DNA of 64,000 nucleotides from Gemmataceae bacterium (lineage in GTDB: Bacteria; Planctomycetota; Planctomycetia; Gemmatales; Gemmataceae), in NCBI GenBank assembly GCA_022616435.1, contig JAKEET010000126.1:1-64000 (forward strand). The letters are read 5' to 3'. Under the pieces are notes generated by a model. The model was not told the DNA's origin. It saw only the letters and a program-made list of their open reading frames with translations, and did not search any database. The position numbers and the translations under genes were made by a program. Of the stretch, positions 22,935 through 32,267 are shown piece after piece (the stretch's first letter is position 1; each line of letters starts with the position of its first letter).

Positions 22935-24260
22935 ATGAATCTCCGCGCCGCGCTCGTGATCGTGTCGCTGTTCGCATGTGGCCCCTTCCTCCGCGGCGCC
23001 GATTGGCCGCAATTCCGCGGACCTGGGCGCACCGGCGTCTCGAAGGAAACCGGCCTGCTCAAGCAATGGCCCGACAAAGGGCCGAACCTCCTTTGGACCT
23101 ACAAGAACGCCGGTCTCGGTTTCTCCGGCATGGCGGTTGCCGACGGCAAAATCTACACGCTCGGCACCCGCGGCGACGACGAGATCATCATCGCTCTGGA
23201 CGCGAATGACCAGGGCAAGGAACTCTGGGCTGCGAAAATCGGCCCGATCTTCACGTTCAAGGGCAACTCGTGGGGCGACGGCCCGCGCTCGACGCCGACC
23301 CTCGACGGCAACCTGTTGTTCGCCCTGGGCGGCCAAGGCGAGTTGGTGTGCGTCGATGTCAGGAACAACGGCAAGGAAGTGTGGCGCAAGAACCTCATCA
23401 AGGACTTCAACGGCGAGATGATGTCCGAGTGGGGCTACAGCGAATCGCCCCTCGTCGATGGCGACCTGCTGATCTGCACCCCCGGCGGCGACGACGGCAC
23501 GCTGGCGGCCCTGAAGAAGAAAACCGGTGAACGCGTCTGGCGCAGCGCGGGGCTGAAGAAGAGAGCGCCCTACACGTCCGTGACCGTCGCCGAGATCCAC
23601 GGCGTCCGCCAGTACATCCAGCTCAGCGCCGAGAGCGACAAGAACGACGGCTTCCTCAGCGGGATCGCGGCCGCGGACGGCAAGCTCCTGTGGACGACGC
23701 CGCTGTTCAAGGGGTTCGTCTACTCGCTCAGCTCGTCGCCCCCGATCGTCGCCGGCAACACCGTTTACGTCACGTATCGCTCAGAAACCAACAGCAACTG
23801 TCACGCGTTCGCGCTCTCGGCCGACTTCCAGGTGAAGGACCAGTACAACCAGAAAAGCAAGAACGCGATGGCGAACAACCACGGCGGCGTCGTGCTGGTG
23901 GACGGCAAGGTCTACGGCTTCTCCGACAAGCCGCGCCCGGCCTGGGTGTGCCAGGACATCAAGTCCGGCAAAGCCCTGTGGAGCGAGTCGAACGCCCTCG
24001 AAGGCGGCAGCGGCTCGATTATCTACGCCGACGGCCGGCTGTACCTGTTCAGCGACGACGGCGAGGCGGTGTTGATCGAAGCCAATCCCAAGGAATGGGC
24101 CGAGAACGGCCGCTTCAAGCTCCCCGAGCGCTCGAAGCTGCAAAAAGAGCGCGAGACCAGCAGCCGCTCCGGCACCTGGTCGCACCCGGCAATCGCCGAC
24201 GGGCGGCTGTACCTGCGCGATCATGAGTTGATTTTCTGCTACGACGTTCGCGGCAAATGA
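22935..24260 (+). CDS. Secreted PQQ-like beta-propeller protein 1
   Basis: 441 residues from the ATG at 22935, with a signal peptide (LRAALVIVSLFACGPFLRGA) cut before DWPQFRGPGRTGVS, the standard start of planctomycete PQQ-repeat proteins. Five to seven blades are visible by the recurring LDGNLLFALG / LVDGDLLICTPGGDDG / DGRLYLFSD words. The fold is that of PQQ dehydrogenases and BamB, but the catalytic Glu, Asp and Asn and the Cys-Cys pair of alcohol dehydrogenases are not evident. Role unknown, possibly a scaffold or polymer binder in the periplasm. Confidence 0.88.
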   Translation: MNLRAALVIVSLFACGPFLRGADWPQFRGPGRTGVSKETGLLKQWPDKGPNLLWTYKNAGLGFSGMAVADGKIYTLGTRGDDEIIIALDANDQGKELWAAKIGPIFTFKGNSWGDGPRSTPTLDGNLLFALGGQGELVCVDVRNNGKEVWRKNLIKDFNGEMMSEWGYSESPLVDGDLLICTPGGDDGTLAALKKKTGERVWRSAGLKKRAPYTSVTVAEIHGVRQYIQLSAESDKNDGFLSGIAAADGKLLWTTPLFKGFVYSLSSSPPIVAGNTVYVTYRSETNSNCHAFALSADFQVKDQYNQKSKNAMANNHGGVVLVDGKVYGFSDKPRPAWVCQDIKSGKALWSESNALEGGSGSIIYADGRLYLFSDDGEAVLIEANPKEWAENGRFKLPERSKLQKERETSSRSGTWSHPAIADGRLYLRDHELIFCYDVRGK

Positions 24261-24307
24261 GTCATGGCATTGGCGGTCGATGAAGGTCCTGCGCGGGATA
24301 ATGTCCG

Positions 24308-24334
24308 CCCCGGTTCTGCGAACCGGGCCTAAAC
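24308..24334. repeat. Palindromic repeat family B, half copy
   Basis: CCCGGTTCTGCGAACCGGGC followed by CTAAAC, the same right-arm word as at 2761-2787. It lies three bases before the ATG of the PaaK-family gene, so its hairpin could sequester the start site. Confidence 0.8.
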
Positions 24335-24337
24335 AAA

Positions 24338-25594
24338 ATGGAATGGGAATTTGCCACACGTGAAGCCATCGCCACCCACCAGCGCGAAGCGCTTTCCCGC
24401 CTGCTGGCGGAAATCCTGCCACGCCATCGCTTCTACGCGGCGAAGTTCGGGAAGGTCGCTCCGGAAATCGAGCTGAACTCCCTCCCGTTCACAACGAAGG
24501 CGGAATTGCTCGATGATCAGCAACGCTCGCCGCCGTATGGAACTCTGTTGACCTACCCGCCGCTGCAGTACACGCGCTTCAATCAAACGTCGGGAACGCA
24601 CGGCACGCCGCTGCGCTGGCTCGACACGCCGGCGAGCTGGCAGTGGATGCTCGACTGCTGGACGCAGGTCTTCGCGACCGCCGGCGTCGTGGCCGGCGAC
24701 CGGCTGTTCTTCGCGTTTTCGTTCGGGCCCTTCCTGGGTTTCTGGACGGCGTTCGAGGCGGGCACGCGACTCGGCTGCCTGTGCCTTCCCGGCGGCGGGC
24801 TCAGCAGCGCCGCGCGATTGCGGATGCTGATCGACAACCGGGCCACCGTCGTCTTGTGTACGCCCACCTACGCTCTCCGACTCGCCCAGGTTGCCCAGGA
24901 GCAGGGCGTCGACCTGCGGCAAAGCGGGGTCCGCAAGATCATCGTCGCCGGCGAGCCGGGGGGCAGCATCCCCGCGACGCGCCGGCGCATCGAGGAATCA
25001 TGGAACGCCCGTGTTTTCGATCACCACGGCATGACCGAAGTCGGGCCCATGACGATTGAATGTCCGGAGGCCCCCGGCGGTCTGCATGTATTGGAGGGCG
25101 ATTACGTCATCGAAGTGATCGACCCAGCGACCACGCAGCCGCTGGCGCCGGGGCAGGTAGGCGAGTTGGTTGTGACGAACCTGGGACGCCTCGGCAGTCC
25201 CCTGATCCGCTATCGCACCGGCGACCTGGTGCGCGTCGATCCAAAGCCGTGCCTGTGTGGCCGTACGCTGGTCCGCCTGGCCGGCGGCATCCTCGGCCGC
25301 AGCGACGACATGATCTCCATCCGCGGCAACAACTTCTATCCGAGCGCCCTGGAGAACGTGCTGCGGCGGTTCGCGGAGGTTGTCGAGTACCGGGTGATGG
25401 TCGAGGCGACGTCGACGCTCGCGGAGTTGCGAATCGAGGTTGAACCAACAGCATCCGCCCCTGCCGGTTTGGCCGACACGATCGCGGCGGCGGTCCGTGA
25501 TGAACTTCTGTTCCGCGCCGACGTCACCCTAGTCACCCCCGGTTCGTTGCCCCGATACGAGATGAAGGCCCAGCGCGTGCATATAAAAAAATGA
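24338..25594 (+). CDS. PaaK-family acyl-CoA ligase / adenylate-forming enzyme 1
   Basis: 418 residues. Motifs: FNQTSGTHGTPLRW (P-loop), VLCTPTYALRLAQ, IIVAGEPGGSIPATR, DHHGMTEVGPM, PLIRYRTGDLV and the C-terminal GRSDDMISIRGNNFYPSALE. This is the phenylacetate-CoA ligase group, which activates aryl or acyl acids as adenylates and then as CoA or protein thioesters. There are no other phenylacetate pathway genes near it. The product may belong to the aldehyde dehydrogenase at 34218. It ends in an ATGA overlap with a possible longer start of the next gene. Confidence 0.88.
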   Translation: MEWEFATREAIATHQREALSRLLAEILPRHRFYAAKFGKVAPEIELNSLPFTTKAELLDDQQRSPPYGTLLTYPPLQYTRFNQTSGTHGTPLRWLDTPASWQWMLDCWTQVFATAGVVAGDRLFFAFSFGPFLGFWTAFEAGTRLGCLCLPGGGLSSAARLRMLIDNRATVVLCTPTYALRLAQVAQEQGVDLRQSGVRKIIVAGEPGGSIPATRRRIEESWNARVFDHHGMTEVGPMTIECPEAPGGLHVLEGDYVIEVIDPATTQPLAPGQVGELVVTNLGRLGSPLIRYRTGDLVRVDPKPCLCGRTLVRLAGGILGRSDDMISIRGNNFYPSALENVLRRFAEVVEYRVMVEATSTLAELRIEVEPTASAPAGLADTIAAAVRDELLFRADVTLVTPGSLPRYEMKAQRVHIKK

Positions 25595-25638
25595 AGCAGC
25601 CCGCAGCGCAAGCAAGGGCGTCAAGGGAGGTGGTCCTC

Positions 25639-27936
25639 ATGCGTCGGTCAATGTTGTTCGCGAGTTTGGTCCTTTTCGCCGTGGCCTCCATCGCCTCCGC
25701 CGCCGATTGGTACAACTGGCGCGGCCCCTGGCAGAACGGCGTCTCCCCCGAGACCGGGCTGCCCGACAAATGGTCGCCCGAGGGCAACAACCTGATCTGG
25801 AAGGCCCCGTACGGCTCGCGGTCGACGCCGCTCGTCCTGAAGGGCCGGGTGTATTTCATCAACTACGCCCAGGACAACGACAACCCGGAGACCATCCAGG
25901 AACGCGTCATGTGCCTGGATGCCGACACGGGCAAACTCGTCTGGCAGCACAAGTTCAACGTCTGGCACGTCGATATCGTCACGGTCCGTCTCGGCTGGAC
26001 CAACATCGCCGCCGACCCGAAGACCGGCAACATCTACGCCCACGGCACCCAGGGCATGTTGTTGTGCTTCGACAAGGACGGCAAGGTCCTGTGGTCGCGT
26101 TCGCTGACGGAGGAATACGGCCGCATCAGCGGCTACGGCGGCCGGCTGTGCTCGCCGATCGTCGATGAAGACCTGGTGATCATCGGCATGAACAACTCGA
26201 GCTGGGGCGATTTCGGCAAGGGGGGCAACCGCTATGTCGCCATGGACAAGACGACCGGCGCCGTCGTCTGGTGGTCCGAGCCCGCCGGCCAACCCAAGGA
26301 CAGCTACTGCTCCAACCCCATCGTCGCCGAGATCGCCGGCCAGCGCCAGCTCATCACGGGTTGCGGCGACGGATCGGTGGCCGCGATGCAGGTCCGCACC
26401 GGCAAGAAGATCTGGAGCTACCGGTTCGCCACGAGCGCCATCAACACCACGCCGGTGGCCGAGGGCAACCTCGTGTACGCCAGCCACGGCGAAGAAAGCC
26501 CTGACAACAACATCAAGGGCCGCATCGTTTGCCTCGACGCCTCGCAGATCAAGGACGGCCAACCCAAGCTGGTGTGGAAAAAGGACGGCGTCAAGGCCCG
26601 CTGGTCGGCTCCCATCCTGTACGAGGGCCGGGTCTACTTCGCCGACGAGATCGCCAAGCTGTATTGCTTCGACGCCAAGACCGGCAAGCAGCTCTGGAAG
26701 TTCAACTACGGCCGCAACGCCCGCGGCAGCCCGGTCTGGGCCGACGGCAAGATCTTCGTCGCCGAAGTCAACGCCAAGTTTCACATCCTCGAGCCGCAGG
26801 ACAAGAAATGCGTCCGGCTTCACGAACAGTTCTTCCCGGGGACCGGCGGCATCGACGTGGAGATCAACGGCACGCCGGCGATCGCCCATGGCCGGATCTT
26901 CCTGCCGACGAGCGACGAGATCTATTGCATCGGCAAGAAGGGGGCGAAGTCGGCGCCGGAGCCGGCGCCGAGGATTGCGCCGCAGCCAATCGCTGCAGGT
27001 GAGCCGGCCCAATTGCGGATTTCGCCTGCCGAAATCACCATCCACCCGGGTGAGACCGCGAAGCTTCACTTGCTTGATTACGATGAACTTGGGAATTTCG
27101 TCGGGGAAGCAAAGAGCGCGAAACAAGGTGGCGAATGGAGTTTGCCGACGCCCCCTCTCCCGCCCGGAGCGAAGAGCCCGCCGCCGGCACTCGAGGGCAA
27201 GATTACATTCGGAGAAGGCGCTACGTCCAATCTGGCAATGGTCACAGTTTCAAAGAAACCCAGCCAACAAGGCTATGTCATGGTCACGGACGGGAAGCGT
27301 ACCGCCAAAGCCCGCGTCCGCGTCGTTCCGCCACTGCCGTACGAGCAGGATTTCAGCAAGGTCCCCGACGGCGCCGTCCCGGCCGGGTGGGTCAACACGC
27401 AGGGCAAATTCGTCGTAAAAACGATCAAGGGCGAGAAAGTGCTGACCAAGGTCAACGACAAGGCCAGCCCGCTCGTCGCCCGCGGCAACGCCTACATCGG
27501 GCTGCCGACATCCAAGGGCTATTCGATCCAGGCCGACATGCTGGGCACCAAGGTTGGCGACGCGCTGCCCGAAATGGGCGTGGTCGCCAACCGCTACACG
27601 CTGCAGCTCGAAGGCACCAGCCAGAGCCAGAAGCTGCGCCTCGTGTCATGGGATGCACTGCCGCGCGTCGACCGCTCGGTTCCATTCAAGTTCGAGCCCG
27701 GCGTCTGGTATCGCCTGAAGCTGACCGTGGATATCCAGGGCGGCAAGGGGATTATCAAGGGCAAGGCCTGGCCGCGCGACAAGGGTGAGCCGACGGACTG
27801 GCTGGTCCTGCACGATCCGCGCCCCAACACCGAGGGAGCGCCGGCGCTGTACGGCTACGTCCGGGGCGTCAGCGACGACGAACCCGGCACCGAGATCTAC
27901 TACGACAACGTGCGCATCAGCGCCAACGGAAAGTAA
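25639..27936 (+). CDS. Secreted PQQ-like beta-propeller protein with C-terminal lectin-like domain
   Basis: 765 residues from the ATG at 25639, with GGGAGG upstream and a signal peptide (MRRSMLFASLVLFAVASIASA). An ATG at 25591 that overlaps the ligase stop is possible but would move the signal peptide inward. Residues 25-435 form the beta-propeller (WYNWRGPWQNGVSPETG, CSPIVDEDLVIIGM). A proline-rich linker with Ig-like repeats (LRISPAEITIHPGETAKL) follows, then a C-terminal jelly-roll domain (about 575-765; YEQDFSKVPDGAVPAGW, YSIQADML, DNVRIS) similar to 3-keto-glucoside or LamG-type sugar-binding modules. Probably an extracytoplasmic carbohydrate-associated protein. Confidence 0.85.
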   Translation: MRRSMLFASLVLFAVASIASAADWYNWRGPWQNGVSPETGLPDKWSPEGNNLIWKAPYGSRSTPLVLKGRVYFINYAQDNDNPETIQERVMCLDADTGKLVWQHKFNVWHVDIVTVRLGWTNIAADPKTGNIYAHGTQGMLLCFDKDGKVLWSRSLTEEYGRISGYGGRLCSPIVDEDLVIIGMNNSSWGDFGKGGNRYVAMDKTTGAVVWWSEPAGQPKDSYCSNPIVAEIAGQRQLITGCGDGSVAAMQVRTGKKIWSYRFATSAINTTPVAEGNLVYASHGEESPDNNIKGRIVCLDASQIKDGQPKLVWKKDGVKARWSAPILYEGRVYFADEIAKLYCFDAKTGKQLWKFNYGRNARGSPVWADGKIFVAEVNAKFHILEPQDKKCVRLHEQFFPGTGGIDVEINGTPAIAHGRIFLPTSDEIYCIGKKGAKSAPEPAPRIAPQPIAAGEPAQLRISPAEITIHPGETAKLHLLDYDELGNFVGEAKSAKQGGEWSLPTPPLPPGAKSPPPALEGKITFGEGATSNLAMVTVSKKPSQQGYVMVTDGKRTAKARVRVVPPLPYEQDFSKVPDGAVPAGWVNTQGKFVVKTIKGEKVLTKVNDKASPLVARGNAYIGLPTSKGYSIQADMLGTKVGDALPEMGVVANRYTLQLEGTSQSQKLRLVSWDALPRVDRSVPFKFEPGVWYRLKLTVDIQGGKGIIKGKAWPRDKGEPTDWLVLHDPRPNTEGAPALYGYVRGVSDDEPGTEIYYDNVRISANGK

Positions 27937-27946
27937 GTTGTTTCTC

Positions 27947-28002
27947 GCCGCTTGCGGCTTAGCGTCGGCAGAGCTATGTGCGAACGCTAAGCCGCAAGCG
28001 GC
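27947..28002. repeat. Palindromic repeat family C, copy 3
   Basis: Lies between two PQQ genes. Arms GCCGCTTGCGGCTTAGCGT and CGAACGCTAAGCCGCAAGCG are the same words as in copy 2 at 4638, more than 23 kb away. Confidence 0.9.
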
Positions 28003-28024
28003 CATCACCATCCGTGGAGTTGCG

Positions 28025-29728
28025 ATGTCTACCTTTCCAAACCTGAAACGCGGGCTGGCCGCCGGACTCACTGTATGCACGTTGTCGGCCGTCATGCTCA
28101 TCGCCAGTTGCAATCGCGCGCCCGCGCCGAAGACTCCGCCGCCCAAACCGATGCCCGGGCCGGTGGCTATCAAGGAAGTCACCGGCAAGGAAGGCGCCGG
28201 CAAGCAGCCCGTCGTCGCCGTGCAAGCTCCCAAGGCCGCGTCCGGCGACTGGACCATGTTCGGCGGCGACGCGTCGCGGAACATGGTCAACACCGTCGTC
28301 AAGAACCTCCCGGTCGAATGGAGCACCGACGAAGGCGACGAGAAGAACATCACGTGGGTCGCCGATCTGGGGTCGCGCTCGTACGGCGGTCCGGTCGTCG
28401 CCGGCGGCCACGTCTACGTCGGCACCAACAACAAGAACCCGCGCGACAAGAAGTGGATCAAGAACGGCGAGCCCATCGACCTCGGCGTGTTCATGGCCTT
28501 TGCCGAGAAGGACGGCAAGTTCCTGTGGCAGACGGCGTATCCCAAGCTGAAGGCCGGCCGCGTCGTCGATTGGCCCGAGGAAGGACTGTGCTCGACCGCC
28601 GCGGTGGAGGGCGACCGGTTGTACTACGTCAGCAATCGTTGCGAAGTGGTGTGCTCGAAGACCGACGGCAGCATCGTCTGGAAGCTCGACATGATCGAGA
28701 AGCTCGACGTTTTCCCGCACAACCTGGCCGCCTGCTCGCCGCTGGTCGTCGGCAACGACCTGTGGATCGTGACCGCCAACGGCGTCGATGAAGGGCACAT
28801 CAACGTGCCCCAGCCGCAGGCGCCGAGCTTCCTCAAGCTCGACAAGCGCGACGGCAAGGTGCTCTGGAAGAACAACGATCCCAGCGCCAAGCTGACCGAA
28901 TCGCCCACGGGAGGCGATCAGAAGGCGTTCATCAAGCAGCTCGTCAATCGCGGCGAGCTCATCCAGCACGGCCAGTGGTCGAACCCGGCCTACGCGGTCG
29001 TGGGCGGCCAGGCCCAGGTGCTCTTCCCCGGCGGTGACGGCTGGATCTACTCGTTCGACCCCGACGGCAAGCTGCTCTGGAAATTCGACTGCAACCCCAA
29101 GGACGCGATCTACGAGCTGGGCAGCAAGGGGACACGCAACGATTTCGTCGCGACACCCGTCATCTACGACAACAAGGCCTACATCGGCGTCGGCCAGGAC
29201 CCCGAGCACCTCGTCGCGGTCGGCCACCTGTGGTGCATCGACATGACCAAGCGCGGCGACGTCAGCCCGGAGCTGGTGACCGACAACAGCGTCTTTCCGC
29301 CGAAGACCAAGCCCAATCCGAACTCGGCCAAGGTCTGGCATTACGGCGGCTTCACGACCCCGGAAGACCGCAAGAAGCTCAGTCGCAACTACTACTTCGG
29401 CCGCACCATGTCAACCTGCGCCGTCCACGACGGCCTGGTGTACGCGTCGGACTTGAACGGCTGGATCAATTGCCTGGACGCGGCCACCGGCAATGTATAC
29501 TGGACGCACGACACCGGCGCCGAGCTATGGTGCTCGCCCTACTGGGCCGACGGCAAGATCTACATGGGCAATGACAACGGCACGGTCCTGGTCTTCGCCC
29601 ACGGCAAGGAAAAGAAGGTCCTGGCCGAGAACTTCATGCCCGGCCCGGTCCGCGCCAGCCCGGTGGCCGCCAACGGCGTGCTGTACGTGATGACGAGCAA
29701 CAAGTTGTACGCCATTGCGAATAAATGA
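28025..29728 (+). CDS. Lipoprotein with PQQ-like beta-propeller 2
   Basis: 567 residues from the ATG at 28025. Residues 1-28 are a lipoprotein signal with lipobox LIASC. The propeller begins near residue 75 with DWTMFGGDASRNMVN, the same opening as in the next protein. NRCEVVCSKTDGSIVWKLD, QVLFPGGDGWIYSFDPDGKLLWKFD and NGWINCLDAATGNVYWTHD are single blades. It is a close paralogue of the gene at 29890 (shared GGPVV.GG..YVGTNNKNPRD, TMSTCAVHDGLVY). Role unknown; tethered to the outer or cytoplasmic membrane. Confidence 0.87.
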   Translation: MSTFPNLKRGLAAGLTVCTLSAVMLIASCNRAPAPKTPPPKPMPGPVAIKEVTGKEGAGKQPVVAVQAPKAASGDWTMFGGDASRNMVNTVVKNLPVEWSTDEGDEKNITWVADLGSRSYGGPVVAGGHVYVGTNNKNPRDKKWIKNGEPIDLGVFMAFAEKDGKFLWQTAYPKLKAGRVVDWPEEGLCSTAAVEGDRLYYVSNRCEVVCSKTDGSIVWKLDMIEKLDVFPHNLAACSPLVVGNDLWIVTANGVDEGHINVPQPQAPSFLKLDKRDGKVLWKNNDPSAKLTESPTGGDQKAFIKQLVNRGELIQHGQWSNPAYAVVGGQAQVLFPGGDGWIYSFDPDGKLLWKFDCNPKDAIYELGSKGTRNDFVATPVIYDNKAYIGVGQDPEHLVAVGHLWCIDMTKRGDVSPELVTDNSVFPPKTKPNPNSAKVWHYGGFTTPEDRKKLSRNYYFGRTMSTCAVHDGLVYASDLNGWINCLDAATGNVYWTHDTGAELWCSPYWADGKIYMGNDNGTVLVFAHGKEKKVLAENFMPGPVRASPVAANGVLYVMTSNKLYAIANK

Positions 29729-29742
29729 TCCAACATTCAGTG

Positions 29743-29877
29743 ATCATTTAGCCGGCGAGCTTGCTCGCCGCGGACGGGAAAGCGCCCGAAGAATGAAATC
29801 CAACAGTCGCTTAATGGTGAACGAGGTTGTGGCGTGGAGACAAGTCCGCGGCGAGCAAGCTCGCCGGCTAAATGATC
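29743..29877. repeat. Palindromic repeat family A, copy 3
   Basis: Arms GATCATTTAGCCGGCGAGCT and GCGAGCAAGCTCGCCGGCTA plus AATGATC, exact complements at the outer part. The loop is about 75 bases. It ends 12 bases before the ATG of the next PQQ lipoprotein gene. Confidence 0.9.
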
Positions 29878-29889
29878 GGGGACCAAAAG

Positions 29890-31464
29890 ATGTATCGTAT
29901 TGCATGGTTCGTTGTTGTTGTCGGGATGATTGGATGCGGCCGGAATGACGCGCCGACATCCACGAACGCCCCGGCGTGCACCGTATCCGAATCCCAACCC
30001 GCCCCCTGCTGCGAGATCGACCGCAATCAGCTCGTCGCCATGCTCGCCGGCGCCCCGGCGCCCGCGAACATCGGGCCGCCCAACGGCGACTGGCCCATGT
30101 TCGGCGGCACCCCCGAGCGCAACATGGTCAACGTCGTCGATCGAAACATCCCGGCCGAGTGGTCGGTCGAGGACGGCAAGCGCAAGAACATCCGATGGGA
30201 CGCGCTGCTCGGCAGCAAAGCCTACGGCGGTCCCGTCATCGGCGACGGCAAGATTTTTGTCGGCACCAACAACCAGAATCCGCGCGATCCCATGGTCAAG
30301 GGAACCCGCGCCGTGCTCATGGCCTTCAATGAAGCCGACGGCAAGTTCCTCTGGCAGATCACCCACGATTACCCGGCGGATGACCTGTTCAAGGAAGCCA
30401 TGCCCTACGGCCTGTTCTCCGCGCCGGCCGTCGACGGCAAGCGGCTGTACTACGTCACCCCGGGCTGCGAAGTCGTCTGCGCCGACACCGGCGGCAAGAT
30501 CCAGTGGCGCTTCGACATGATGAAGGACTTGAAGGTCGTGCCGTACCACACCGCCAACTGCTCGCCGCTGATCGCGGGCGACCTGCTGCTGCTGGTCACC
30601 GGCAATGGAACCGGCGAGGACGGCAAGGTCGTGTCGCCCAAGGCCCCGAGCTTCGTGGCCCTCAACAAGAACACCGGCAAGGTCGTCTGGCAGTCCGACC
30701 TGCCGAGCGCCGGCACCATCGAAGGACAATGGTCGAACCCGGCGCTCGCCAAGGTCAACGGCAAGGACATCGCCATCTTCCCCGGCGGCGACGCGTATCT
30801 GTATGGCCTGGAGCTGGCCAGCGGCAAGATGATCTGGAAGTTCAACTGCCAGCCCGAACGGGCCGCCAAGGACGACGACCGCTACACGCCCAACTACATG
30901 GTCGCCACGCCGGTGGTCTACGACAACAAGGTGTACATCGGCCTGGGCGTGTTCCCGGAGCACTACGCCGGCCCGCCGTTCAGCCACCTCCTGTGCGTGG
31001 ACATCACCAAGATCGGCGACGTGTCGCCCAAGACGCTCAACCACAAGGACGCCAAGAACAACGGCTCGGCCCTGGTGTGGAGCTACGGCGGCAAGATCGA
31101 CCCCGTGCCAAAGCGGGGCCGCCGCGTTCTCTTTGGACGCACGATCAGCACCTGCGCGATCCACGACGGCCTGGTCTACATCGCCGAGGAGCACGGTTAC
31201 ATGCACTGCCTGGACGCCAAGACCGGGCAGAAATACTGGGACTACGATTTCAAGGCCGGCATCTGGGGCTCGCCCTACTACGTGGACGGCAAGGTCTACA
31301 TCGGCACCGAGGACGGCGAGGTGGTGATCTTCAAGCACGGCAAGAAACAGCATGTGCTTGCCAAGATCGATATGGGCGAGACGGTGCACAGCACCCCGGT
31401 GGTCGTCCGCGGCGTGTTGTATGTCGCGACGAAGTCGAAGCTGTACGCGATTGCCGGGAACTAA
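29890..31464 (+). CDS. Lipoprotein with PQQ-like beta-propeller 3
   Basis: 524 residues from the ATG at 29890; the lipobox is GMIGC at residues 12-16. The propeller starts at about residue 60 (NGDWPMFGGTPERNMVNVVD) and continues with GGPVIGDGKIFVGTNNQNPRD, GCEVVCADTGGKIQWRFDMMK, IFPGGDAYLYGLELASG and TISTCAIHDGLVYIAEEHGYMHCLD. It is the second copy of a tandem duplication with the gene at 28025. Three bases separate it from the next gene, so 29890-32267 and onward probably form an operon. Confidence 0.87.
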   Translation: MYRIAWFVVVVGMIGCGRNDAPTSTNAPACTVSESQPAPCCEIDRNQLVAMLAGAPAPANIGPPNGDWPMFGGTPERNMVNVVDRNIPAEWSVEDGKRKNIRWDALLGSKAYGGPVIGDGKIFVGTNNQNPRDPMVKGTRAVLMAFNEADGKFLWQITHDYPADDLFKEAMPYGLFSAPAVDGKRLYYVTPGCEVVCADTGGKIQWRFDMMKDLKVVPYHTANCSPLIAGDLLLLVTGNGTGEDGKVVSPKAPSFVALNKNTGKVVWQSDLPSAGTIEGQWSNPALAKVNGKDIAIFPGGDAYLYGLELASGKMIWKFNCQPERAAKDDDRYTPNYMVATPVVYDNKVYIGLGVFPEHYAGPPFSHLLCVDITKIGDVSPKTLNHKDAKNNGSALVWSYGGKIDPVPKRGRRVLFGRTISTCAIHDGLVYIAEEHGYMHCLDAKTGQKYWDYDFKAGIWGSPYYVDGKVYIGTEDGEVVIFKHGKKQHVLAKIDMGETVHSTPVVVRGVLYVATKSKLYAIAGN

Positions 31465-31466
31465 CC

Positions 31467-32267
31467 ATGGCGGTGCAAACGCTTGACCTCTGGACCTTGA
31501 CGCGCGGCCGGCCGCAGATCGATCCCAATGATCTGGCGGAGGCGATCGCGGTGCAGGCGGCCGAGGAGGAATTGGATTACCGTACGCGACTGCTGATTCG
31601 CGACGGCGTGGAAGCACTGCGGTTGCACTGGGGAACGAAGCAATTGCAACGCTGGCTTGAGCAATGCACGCAACGCGGCAGGATCGAGGCCATTTGCAAA
31701 GAACAATTCAACGAGGTCGGTTTCCCTTCGTTGTCGAGACGACTGATGGAGAAGACAGAACCTGAACTCGTTCGTCAGTTCCTGCGGCACGTCGGGACGT
31801 CAATGCGCCGCGACACGCGCGTAGACATCGCCGGCGTCATCCCGTGCATCATGCTCGGCTATCTGAGTCGTCACACGGAAGACGTTGATCTGATTGACGA
31901 GGTCCCGCAAGAACTTCGCGACAACCATCGCTTGTTGCAGGAACTGCACGACAACTACGGTCTCGAGCTCGGCCACGTGCAATCCCACTACTATCCTTCC
32001 GGTTGGCGCGATCGCGTTCATTTCCTGGGCGACTTCGGACATCTCCAAGTCTTCTTGCTCGACGTGTACGATGTTTTCCTGAGCAAGCTGTTTAGTGCTC
32101 GCATCAAAGACATGGGCGATTTGCGCCTGCTGGCGCCGCAACTGGACAAGGCCGTCTTGGTGGAGAAATTCAAGAACACCTGCGGCTCCCTCTTGGCCGC
32201 GCCTGGACTGCCGCAATTGGCAACCGATGCCTGGCACGTACTTTTCGGAGAAGAGCTACCCCAATGA
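31467..32267 (+). CDS. Nucleotidyltransferase-like protein (DUF6036-type), hypothetical
   Basis: 266 residues. The middle has GYLSRHTEDVDLIDEVPQEL, which resembles the (R/H)xTxDVDL metal site of minimal nucleotidyltransferases, and LDVYDVFLSKLFSARIKDMGDLRLLAPQLD matches the helical end of the DUF6036/AbiEii-like group. The N-terminal 110 residues are helical and not recognised. Such proteins can be antitoxin- or toxin-like NTases, but no partner is adjacent. It follows the PQQ lipoprotein gene by two bases and overlaps the next gene by ATGA. Confidence 0.65.
   Translation: MAVQTLDLWTLTRGRPQIDPNDLAEAIAVQAAEEELDYRTRLLIRDGVEALRLHWGTKQLQRWLEQCTQRGRIEAICKEQFNEVGFPSLSRRLMEKTEPELVRQFLRHVGTSMRRDTRVDIAGVIPCIMLGYLSRHTEDVDLIDEVPQELRDNHRLLQELHDNYGLELGHVQSHYYPSGWRDRVHFLGDFGHLQVFLLDVYDVFLSKLFSARIKDMGDLRLLAPQLDKAVLVEKFKNTCGSLLAAPGLPQLATDAWHVLFGEELPQ

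Noticed and set aside
22935..31464. PQQ-dependent alcohol dehydrogenases
   Set aside because: No visible catalytic Asp/Glu set, no adjacent cysteine pair, no cytochrome partner gene; only the propeller fold is supported.
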